Below are positions 5,383-10,505 of a DNA stretch of 10,505 nt, piece by piece. Positions within the stretch are counted from its first letter, which is position 1. Each line of letters opens with the position of its first letter. Origin of the DNA: Propionibacteriaceae bacterium (GTDB taxonomy: Bacteria > Actinomycetota > Actinomycetes > Propionibacteriales > Propionibacteriaceae); assembly GCA_009781325.1 (NCBI GenBank), contig WQYJ01000059.1, positions 1-10,505 on the forward strand. Direction: 5' to 3'. Both the position numbers and the translations under genes were made by a program. The notes beneath the pieces were generated by a model. It had not been told where the DNA came from. It searched no databases and saw nothing but the letters and a program-made list of their open reading frames with translations.

Positions 5383-6816
5383 CTACGCCGTCTCAGGGTT
5401 TTCAGGGTTCGCTAGGAGCGGACGTACCAGGGCAGCTAGGTAAAGAGAGCCTGTGATCAAAACGGTGTCTGATTCCTCGGATAGGAGGGCTTGGATGGCT
5501 TCACCTAGGTTCGGGATGACTTGGGTGGGGATCCCCTGGTCGGCTGCAGCTTGGGCTACCTCGTGTGCGGGAGCTGAGACTTTGGTTTTGGCGCCAGCTC
5601 CTAGTCTGAACTCTGGGATGATCAGGCGGGAGACTGCTGGAGCTAAAGCTTCGATGGTTTGGGTGATCTTCTCCGATGGGGCGGCTGACAGGGTAGCCAG
5701 AGTAGGTAGCCGGGTGAGACCAACAGCCCGCATGGCTTCGACCAGGCTGGTGACTTTCTGTGGGGAGTGGGCGCCGTCGAGAAGTACGCGGTGGTCACCG
5801 AAAGTAAACCACTCGAACCTGGCAGGAGGGGTGATGCGGCGAAGTTGGGTGAAATCTTCAGGCAGGGCGAAGCCGTCCCGTTGGCTGAGATAAGTGACGG
5901 CTTCTAGTGCCATAGCCCAGTTGTGGGTTTGGTACGCGGGTACGCCATCGAGTTGTGTGACATGGAGTCGGTTCGTTTTGGCAGGTTTCTGATCCCAAGT
6001 CCCTAGTTCGGCTGCCGGGGGTACTGCCTTCGGCAGCATGACCGGTGGAGGGGATAGCATGCCAGGGGGCTGGTTCGATGTGGCATCTTTTCCTTGGAGC
6101 GTGCTATCTCCGAGTACCTCCACCGTGGCACCGATAGTTTTCGCATAGGCGAGGATCACATCACGGACCTCTGGAGGTTGTGGTGCTACAAAACCGAATG
6201 ATCCTGGGTGGAGGATGCCTGCTTTTTGGGCTGCGATGTCTGTCAGGGTTGATCCGAGTTTGTCGGTGTGATCCAGACCGATGGGACCGATGATGGCGAT
6301 CTTGTCGGGCCGGGTCAAGACGTTCGTCGCATCGCGCGTACCGCCGATTCCTACCTCGACGATCGCGTAATCCACTTGCTCACGCTCAAAGACCCACAGG
6401 GCCAGACAGGTTATCACTTCGAAGTAGGTCATCTGCCCTTGAAGAGGCATCAACTGCTCCAGCAACTGGGTGAGATAGGAGCAGAAAGCCAATTCCGCCA
6501 ACGGAGATCCATCGATCTGGACTCGTTCATTGAGGGTCAGGATATGAGGAGATACCGTCATGCCTGTCCGGAATCCGCACGCCTGTAATAGACCCTGAAC
6601 ATAGTAACTGGTCGATGTTTTGCCCGAGGTACCAGTGATGTGAATGACCCGAAGCTGGTTCTGTGGATTTCCCAGCAAGGACAAGGCCTGATTCATAACA
6701 GCCAGAGATGAATGCCCTGATTCGCGTACTCCAGCAAAGGCAAAGACAGCCTCCAAGGCGTCATCCAGGGTCCTTATCTGGACACCTCTTGACCAGCCCA
6801 GGACAGGATCTTCCAT
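5383..6816 (-). CDS. folC: Folylpolyglutamate synthase / dihydrofolate synthase (FolC) with repeat-derived insert
   Basis: A 477-residue Mur-ligase-fold enzyme that adds glutamate to folates, and possibly to dihydropteroate, using ATP in the cytoplasm. The P-loop is GTSGKTST (62-69), replacing the common GTNGKGS. VEVGIGGTRDATN (153-165) is the FolC signature. GLDHTDKLG (180-188) and IAAQKAGI (194-201, with the lysine that is usually carbamylated) complete the ATP domain. QTHNW (296-300) begins the second half and LDGAHSPQ (346-353) is the second FolC signature. The protein is longer than the typical 420-450 residues. Residues about 257-275 are encoded by a partial copy of the dispersed repeat (5993-6048), with flanks 245-285 also looking non-conserved. 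All catalytic motifs are intact, so the enzyme may still work. The start overlaps the upstream phosphatase gene by 43 bp. Confidence 0.94.
   Translation of the reverse strand: MEDPVLGWSRGVQIRTLDDALEAVFAFAGVRESGHSSLAVMNQALSLLGNPQNQLRVIHITGTSGKTSTSYYVQGLLQACGFRTGMTVSPHILTLNERVQIDGSPLAELAFCSYLTQLLEQLMPLQGQMTYFEVITCLALWVFEREQVDYAIVEVGIGGTRDATNVLTRPDKIAIIGPIGLDHTDKLGSTLTDIAAQKAGILHPGSFGFVAPQPPEVRDVILAYAKTIGATVEVLGDSTLQGKDATSNQPPGMLSPPPVMLPKAVPPAAELGTWDQKPAKTNRLHVTQLDGVPAYQTHNWAMALEAVTYLSQRDGFALPEDFTQLRRITPPARFEWFTFGDHRVLLDGAHSPQKVTSLVEAMRAVGLTRLPTLATLSAAPSEKITQTIEALAPAVSRLIIPEFRLGAGAKTKVSAPAHEVAQAAADQGIPTQVIPNLGEAIQALLSEESDTVLITGSLYLAALVRPLLANPENPETA
5993..6048. repeat. Partial repeat element inside folC, translated in frame
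   Basis: By hand alignment this matches bases 10360-10415 of the right-hand tandem array at 49 of 56 positions. It includes the right-arm hairpin in its variant form, TACTGCC ... GGCAGCA. On the coding strand it gives PPVMLPKAVPPAAELGTW. The equivalent reading of intergenic copy 3 gives PPPVILPQAGPPAANVGSW, so the peptide is repeat-derived. It carries one arm and part of the spacer, not the whole 110 bp. Confidence 0.88.
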
Positions 6817-7364
6817 GAAGTCGGTACCCCTTCCACGATGACAACGTCAGTGTTCTTCAGCCCCGGATGCAAACCCCGCTTGGGTTCGGTGCGAAGGTCT
6901 GTACGCGCACTCAGCCATGCCCACAGTGCTCCCCCATGACTGACAACAGCAGCGCAATCATAGTCAAGCAGTTCCGATATCGCCTCATCAAATCGGGTGA
7001 TGAAGGATATCCCGGAGTCTCCGTTGGGCATGGATTGTGTGGGATCAACAGCCCACGAAACGATCATCGAAGTGTACGGCTCCCACTCGGTTGCCATTTC
7101 CCAATCACCAGCGAAGATCTCGCGTACCCCCGGGTGGGTGACTAGAGGTACACCCTTAGCTTCGGCTAGGGGTTCCCCAGTCTGGCGTGCGCGGGTGATG
7201 TCTGAGGTCAGGACGATCTCGATGGGTTCGTCCACCAGCTTCTGCGGGAGGGCAGCAGCCTGTGCCAGACCTAGTTCATTGAGCGGTGCACCGGGGTAGC
7301 CGGTGTCGAGAAGATGACCAACATTGGAATCTGTTTGACCATGGCGAATGAAGATGATGCGCAC
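6774..7364 (-). CDS. Histidine phosphatase family protein (phosphoglycerate-mutase-like)
   Basis: A 196-residue protein starting at GTG 7364 (MRIIFIRHGQTDSN). The catalytic RHG is at residues 7-9, with H8 the phosphorylated histidine. Other active-site residues are R58 in TSDITRARQT, the acidic E82 in REIFAGDWE, and H143 in SHGGAL. PLNELGLAQA is the usual segment after the RHG loop. The family removes or moves phosphate on diverse small molecules, and the substrate is not evident. Its stop lies 43 bp inside folC in another frame, so translation is probably coupled. The overlap also suggests a shared mRNA, though a metabolic link to folate is not shown. No convincing ribosome site is seen before the GTG. 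Confidence 0.93.
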   Translation of the reverse strand: MRIIFIRHGQTDSNVGHLLDTGYPGAPLNELGLAQAAALPQKLVDEPIEIVLTSDITRARQTGEPLAEAKGVPLVTHPGVREIFAGDWEMATEWEPYTSMIVSWAVDPTQSMPNGDSGISFITRFDEAISELLDYDCAAVVSHGGALWAWLSARTDLRTEPKRGLHPGLKNTDVVIVEGVPTSWKILSWAGQEVSR

Positions 7365-7405
7365 GCGATTACTCTATCGTGAAAGATGATGGTGGGGATG
7401 TGACA

Positions 7406-7434
7406 GGGGGTCCTTTTTGATCACACCAACCCCC
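7406..7434. repeat. G-run/C-run T-loop leader of repeat copy 4
   Basis: GGGGG (7406-7410) and CCCCC (7430-7434) flank TCCTTTTTGATCACACCAA. It is the third example of the leader and its sequence is closest to that of copy 3. It lies upstream of the histidine phosphatase start. Confidence 0.5.
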
Positions 7435-7555
7435 GGTCATCCCGCCGCAGGCGGGACCCCCGGCAGCCAAACTATGGACTTGAAAAAGAAAAGCTTGACC
7501 ACAGTCCCTACGTTGGCTGCCGGGGGTCCTGCCTGACGGCAGGATGACCGGGGGG
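7435..7555. repeat. Dispersed inverted-repeat element, copy 4 (variant left arm and spacer)
   Basis: The left arm begins GTCATCCCGCCGCAGGCGGGACC, so its hairpin is CCCGCC-GCA-GGCGGG, a double compensatory change from CCTGCC/GGCAGG. The right arm (GGCTGCCGGGGGTCCTGCC ... GGCAGGATGAC) keeps the common form. The spacer is diverged, with GAAAAAGAAAAGCTTGACC replacing the GGGTCTTGGG form. The element ends in a run of G. Confidence 0.9.
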
Positions 7556-7685
7556 GCGTTACCACAGACCCTACGTTGGCTGCCGGGGGTCCTGCCTGAC
7601 GGCAGGATGACCGGGGGGCGTTACCACAGTCCCTACGTTGGCTGCCGGGGGTCCTGCCTGACGGCAGGATGACCGGGGGGGCGTT
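7498..7685. repeat. 62/63-bp tandem repeat of the element's right arm, three units
   Basis: The units are 7498-7560, 7561-7622 and 7623-7685. Each reads ACCACAG, CCCTACGTTGGCTGCC, GGGGGTCCTGCC, GGCAGGATGAC and a G-run followed by GCGTT. They are nearly identical: one base differs (GACCC versus GTCCC in unit two) and the G-run varies by one. The first unit is the right half of copy 4, so this is an expansion of a half-element. Together with copy 4 and its leader it fills the gap 7365-7718. Confidence 0.95.
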
Positions 7686-7718
7686 ACCTGGGTGCTCTGT
7701 GTCCAGTTATGTGTCCCG

Positions 7719-8408
7719 TCACGTCCCTGACACGTCATCAAGGCCGATGCGGAAGGCCGGGTAGCCTTCTTCGGTTTGGGTGGGGTGGATTCGGGTGAGA
7801 AGACCAGGACCCACTTCTTCTTTGGTGAGAGCGAAGACTTCGTGGTCGCGCCAGTCACCAGCGATGTGGATAAAGCGCGGGCGGCGTCCCTCGTACCGGA
7901 AACCAAGTTTCTCCACGACACGCAGAGAGGACTTATTCTCCGGGCGGATGCAGATCTCGATACGATGCAAACCCATGGTCATCATGGCGTAGTCGGTGGC
8001 TAGTGCAACAGCAGCAGGAGTGATGGAGCGCCCGGCGTACTTGCGGTCAATCCAATAACCCATCGACGCACATTGAACAGAACCATAGATAATGTTGTTG
8101 ACCGAGCATTGCCCGATAACAGGGCTCTTACCTTGGTCATCAAGGCGAATCAGCCAGGGAAGATTCTGTCCTCGGCGTGCTTGATCCCACATGAAACGGA
8201 CCCTTTGTTTCACACTTATAGGCTGCTCTGCCACACTCGGGGCGGTGGCATCCCAGGGCCCCAGCCACGACGCATTTCGCGTACGAGTCCTTAAAACTTC
8301 CTCCACATCCCGATGGGAGAAAGGAGCAAGAACCAAAGGTCCATGGCGCAGGCTCACCGGCCACGTGTGCGTGGATGGCCACGAGGGTGCTGTGACTATT
8401 CGAAACAT
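7719..8408 (-). CDS. GNAT-family N-acetyltransferase, RimJ/RimL-like
   Basis: A 229-residue acetyl-CoA-dependent acetyltransferase. LRHGPLVLAPFSHRDVEEVLR (20-40) is the typical RimJ/RimL N-terminus. GYWIDRKYAGRSIT (117-130) is the acetyl-CoA-binding strand and pyrophosphate loop, with R122 to R127 standing in for R/QxxGxG/A. HRIEICIRPENKSSLRVVEKLGF (148-170) is the second conserved block, followed by YEGRRPRFIHIAGDWRDHEVFAL. RimJ-like members acetylate protein N-termini or antibiotics, and the substrate here is unknown. The ATG at 8408 comes 14 bp after the gephyrin-like gene, with GAAGAG just upstream, so the two probably form an operon. The C-terminal tail after residue 200 is not conserved in the family as far as I can judge. 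Confidence 0.92.
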   Translation of the reverse strand: MFRIVTAPSWPSTHTWPVSLRHGPLVLAPFSHRDVEEVLRTRTRNASWLGPWDATAPSVAEQPISVKQRVRFMWDQARRGQNLPWLIRLDDQGKSPVIGQCSVNNIIYGSVQCASMGYWIDRKYAGRSITPAAVALATDYAMMTMGLHRIEICIRPENKSSLRVVEKLGFRYEGRRPRFIHIAGDWRDHEVFALTKEEVGPGLLTRIHPTQTEEGYPAFRIGLDDVSGT

Positions 8409-8422
8409 AGCTCTTCGCCGAT

Positions 8423-9394
8423 TCAGTTCAGGGGCAGATAGAAAGTTTCCGTGTTCTCGTCTACGAGGCCCTCGTCATTTGCCAAGATAGCCAGAGCGTT
8501 AGATCGATAGATGGTGTTCATGCCTTCGATTCCGTGCGGACGTCCAGTGATCATCATGCGCGAATCTTGCACAGTGGCTGGTACGCACGTCAGCATGTGA
8601 GGTACGACTCGCAGCGGCTGAGCTAGGTAGGCCGCTGACAATTCTGGGTCCGTACTAGCACCCATGAGTTTGGCAATCATGGGCTCAAGAACCAACTTAG
8701 TCAGAACGAAGGATGGATAGGTGTCTGCAGGCAGGCACAGAACCGGCACCTTCTCTTCGGCCAGAATAAAGCCATGTTCGCGACCGGGACTGATCGCAAC
8801 TGGCTCAAAATCATTGGAACCAATCTGATCGGCAATGTCTCGCAAGTCCAGACCCGCTTCATCGAGACCGCCCACGGTGACAACCAGGTCGGCTCGTACC
8901 AACTGCTCAGTAATGGCGTTGATCAGCAATGATGCTGAGTTGTAGATGTACTCCAGCCGATGAGCCTGGGCACCAGCCTGCGCCGCTTGACCAGCGACAA
9001 GATAGGAAGCAGGGATCGCGGTCTCTGACAGCGCCATGATAAGAACCCGCGGACTCGGACGAGCCATCACTTTGCGAATACCCATGCCTGCCAGCAGAGC
9101 AAGCATCCGTGGAATGATCTTTGTACCCTTGCTGATAATGACGTCTCCGACCTTGATGTCACTGCCAAAATTCCGGTCGGCGATGATTGACTCATTCAGT
9201 GTCAGACCTACAGCATCAAGAACAGGAACTCCGAACTCTCCCAATTCGGGAACCATGCTGAGCAAATAATCCCAGTGCTGCCAAAAGTCCCTGACTCCAT
9301 CCTTCGACGGTGGAGGCGAGCCCGGCAGACTCGGAACTTCCTGTTCCTCAATCTGCGGTTTATCAGGCATGGGAGCACGATTAAAGAAACCCAT
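8423..9394 (-). CDS. Gephyrin/MoeA-like protein, degenerate (Glp-like)
   Basis: A 323-residue protein, shorter than the roughly 400 of MoeA. Residues 35-73 resemble the MoeA N-terminus (VPVLDAVGLTLNESIIAD). The usual next part, with the PFDNSAMDGYAV motif of domain II, is missing, and the sequence continues at 77-117 (SDIKVGDVIISKGTKI ... PSPRVLIM). The molybdopterin-binding fold follows, but its motifs are changed: STGDEL is replaced near 120-127, SGGxSxGDYD reads VGGLDEAGLD (174-183), KPGKP reads SPGRE (202-206) and GLPGNP reads CLPADTYP (220-227). Molybdate insertion therefore looks unlikely. The place between 5-FCL and a RimJ-like gene is that of actinobacterial Glp, reported in corynebacteria to bind FtsZ with the receptor GlpR. 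No GlpR is in the window. Assignment to Glp is inference from position and fold. Confidence 0.85.
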   Translation of the reverse strand: MGFFNRAPMPDKPQIEEQEVPSLPGSPPPSKDGVRDFWQHWDYLLSMVPELGEFGVPVLDAVGLTLNESIIADRNFGSDIKVGDVIISKGTKIIPRMLALLAGMGIRKVMARPSPRVLIMALSETAIPASYLVAGQAAQAGAQAHRLEYIYNSASLLINAITEQLVRADLVVTVGGLDEAGLDLRDIADQIGSNDFEPVAISPGREHGFILAEEKVPVLCLPADTYPSFVLTKLVLEPMIAKLMGASTDPELSAAYLAQPLRVVPHMLTCVPATVQDSRMMITGRPHGIEGMNTIYRSNALAILANDEGLVDENTETFYLPLN

Positions 9395-9423
9395 GAGCCT
9401 ACGATACCAGTGGAGGTATCACC
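9395..9423. promoter_or_regulatory. 29-bp divergent gap with inverted repeat over a Shine-Dalgarno
   Basis: The gap between the gephyrin-like start (9394, -) and the 5-FCL start (9424, +) is too short for two full promoters, so at least one promoter must lie inside coding sequence or the two overlap. It contains GATACC-AGTGGA-GGTATC (9403-9420), a perfect 6-6-6 inverted repeat that includes the GTGGAGGT ribosome site of 5-FCL. It could be an operator or an mRNA hairpin hiding that site; chance is also possible. Confidence 0.45.
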
Positions 9424-10125
9424 ATGGGACACATTTCGACGGTGGGTGGAGGTTCACCTGTTCCATTCCGCCCAGATCAGTCGTGGGATGGCATGCCAAA
9501 AGAACAATTGCGGGTTTTGTTTCGCGCGAGGCGCCGGGCGCTGAACCCCTCTGAGGTTATTGCTGCGGACAGTGCTCGTACGGCTCGGTTGCTGGATCTG
9601 TTGGGACAGTTGGCTCCATCAGTGGTGGCTTGCTATGCCTCCAGTACGCCGTGGCCCTGGGCAGGTGCCTCTGGAATGGATCAGATCGGCGGTTGGGTCG
9701 AACCGGGGACTCCTGAACTGATGAGTGAGTTGCTGGACGCTGGGGTGAGTGTTCTGCTGCCGTCGATGCTTGAAGGTCCTCGCGGTGAGAATCCGCTGGA
9801 CGGCGATCCTGTGTGGGCGCAGTGGTCTGGCGAAGCGCTGGTGCGGGGGTATTCAGGGATACCCAGTCCTGCGGTATCGGGCGAGATTGTGCCCTTAGAG
9901 ATGGCCGATGTGATCATCTGTCCAGGATTAGCTGGTACGCCCGGAGGGGTTCGTCTAGGCCGAGGCGGTGGGTGGATGGATCGCGCTTTGCTTCATGCTC
10001 GACCTGGGGTGCCGCGTTGGCTGCTGTTGAATGATTGGGAAGTTGTGCATGGGCTACCTAGCGATCCCTGGGATCAGTTAGTGACCGACCTTGTGACCGA
10101 GGAACGCTGGATCGCTTGCATGTGA
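9424..10125 (+). CDS. 5-formyltetrahydrofolate cyclo-ligase
   Basis: A 233-residue cytoplasmic enzyme that converts 5-formyl-THF and ATP to 5,10-methenyl-THF, salvaging a folate that inhibits other enzymes. KEQLRVLFRARRRAL (26-40) is the usual basic first helix. GVRLGRGGGWMDRAL (175-189) is the family signature loop, with Trp-Met replacing the common Tyr-Tyr. DPWDQLVTDLVTE (214-226) is the conserved C-terminal block, with Trp where many have His. ATG 9424 follows a strong GTGGAGGT site. ATG 9493 (MPKEQLR) begins where the conserved domain begins and cannot be excluded, since the first 23 residues look like a non-conserved extension. It is the second folate gene in the window besides folC, but divergent and distant from it. 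Confidence 0.92.
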   Translation: MGHISTVGGGSPVPFRPDQSWDGMPKEQLRVLFRARRRALNPSEVIAADSARTARLLDLLGQLAPSVVACYASSTPWPWAGASGMDQIGGWVEPGTPELMSELLDAGVSVLLPSMLEGPRGENPLDGDPVWAQWSGEALVRGYSGIPSPAVSGEIVPLEMADVIICPGLAGTPGGVRLGRGGGWMDRALLHARPGVPRWLLLNDWEVVHGLPSDPWDQLVTDLVTEERWIACM

Positions 10126-10158
10126 TCGTTGGGACGAAAGTGCGTCAGGGTAATGCGG

Positions 10159-10184
10159 ACGGCAGGACGTACCCCCGGTAGGGC
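10159..10184. repeat. Degenerate remnant of a repeat arm
   Basis: GGCAGGACGTACCCCCGG followed by TAGGGCGAG resembles the GGCAGGACCCCCGGCAGCC segment of the left arm, with a two-base insertion and loss of the hairpin's first half. It lies between the 5-FCL stop and copy 5. It could be an old decayed copy, but the match is short. Confidence 0.4.
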
Positions 10185-10214
10185 GAGTTCCATTAGTGCA
10201 TTCCCAAGTTGTCG

Positions 10215-10330
10215 GTCATCCTGCCGCAGGCAGGACCCCCGGCAGACGACGTAGGGTCTTGGGTGCAGATCTGTAACACAGTCCACAGATCGGCCGCCGG
10301 GGGTCCTGCCTGCGGCAGGATGACCGGGGG
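10215..10330. repeat. Dispersed inverted-repeat element, copy 5
   Basis: The element runs from GTCATCCTGCCGCAGG to GGCAGGATGAC and then CGGGGG, again 110 bp between the GTCATCC and GGATGAC edges. The right-arm hairpin is CCTGCC-TGC-GGCAGG. The spacer (GTAGGGTCTTGGGTGCAG ... CACAGTCCACAGATCGG) is intermediate between copy 3 and the adjoining 85-bp tandem units. Its right 85 bp (10246-10330) is in effect the first, diverged unit of that array. Confidence 0.92.
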
Positions 10331-10505
10331 TCGACTTAGGGGCTTGGGTGCAAGCCTTTACCCAAGTCCACAGATCGGCCGCCGGGGGTACTGCCTACGG
10401 CAGCATGACCGGGGGTCGACTTAGGGGCTTGGGTGCAAGCCTTTACCCAAGTCCACAGATCGGCCGCCGGGGGTACTGCCTACGGCAGCATGACCGGGGG
10501 TCGAC
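10331..10505. repeat. 85-bp tandem array, two identical units and the start of a third
   Basis: The units 10331-10415 and 10416-10500 are identical base for base, and TCGAC at 10501 opens a third, so the array runs past the window edge. Each unit has the spacer and right arm of the element, in the variant TACTGCC-TAC-GGCAGCA form. Each unit also has two mutually exclusive small hairpins: GGCTTG-GGTG-CAAGCC (10341-10356) and CTTGGGT with ACCCAAG (10343-10349 and 10360-10366). Bases 10126-10214 before the block hold only the degenerate remnant at 10159-10184. Confidence 0.97.

Noticed and set aside
7571..7921. A 116-codon minus-strand frame over the 62/63-bp array and the 3' part of the GNAT gene
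   Set aside because: It is out of frame with the GNAT gene and its end is translated repeat. No independent support.
10074..10286. Small frames across copy 5 on both strands
   Set aside because: They are made mostly of repeat and of the antisense of 5-FCL, with no ribosome site or domain.
10331..10505. Possible CRISPR array
   Set aside because: The 85-bp units are wholly identical, with no repeat-spacer alternation and no cas genes nearby. The same holds for the 62/63-bp array.
1..10505. tRNA, rRNA or riboswitch genes
   Set aside because: I looked for cloverleaf ends, conserved rRNA stretches and common riboswitch cores in the gaps and saw none. A covariance-model search would be needed to be certain.

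Overview
The window looks like a chromosomal segment of an actinobacterium (Actinomycetota) of moderate GC content. The case rests on tandem PspC-domain membrane proteins, a eukaryote-like NADP isocitrate dehydrogenase, an actinobacterial-style CNNM/CorC protein, and the order 5-formyltetrahydrofolate cyclo-ligase / gephyrin-MoeA-like protein / RimJ-like acetyltransferase, which is typical of that phylum. I cannot place it to genus; Propionibacteriales, Actinomycetales and Bifidobacteriales relatives all remain possible.

Layout. Bases 1-350 hold two nearly identical copies of a dispersed inverted-repeat element and a 21-bp tandem repeat. Two PspC-domain genes (433-984 and 1003-1275, +) follow and end at a very strong hairpin terminator (1300-1346). 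Seven genes then run on the minus strand. Read in their direction of transcription they are: a gephyrin/MoeA-like protein (9394-8423), a RimJ-like GNAT (8408-7719), a histidine phosphatase (7364-6774) overlapping folC (6816-5383), an AEC-family permease (5251-4286), icd (4035-2821) and a CNNM/CorC-family protein (2762-1434). 5-formyltetrahydrofolate cyclo-ligase (9424-10125, +) is divergent from the gephyrin-like gene across only 29 bp. The right end (10215-10505) is a further repeat block that runs out of the window.

Function. The genes are mostly housekeeping: two folate enzymes (FolC and 5-FCL), central carbon metabolism (Icd), ion or solute transport (CNNM, AEC) and envelope stress (PspC). 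The gephyrin-like/RimJ pair may belong with the corynebacterial Glp system that has been linked to cell division, because the MoeA fold here has lost a domain and its active-site motifs.

The most notable content is a family of about 110-bp REP/MITE-like elements. Five full copies lie between genes. Part-copies are expanded into tandem arrays of 62/63-bp and 85-bp units. One partial copy lies inside the folC coding frame, where it is translated as about 19 extra residues. One copy carries a compensatory double change that preserves a local hairpin.
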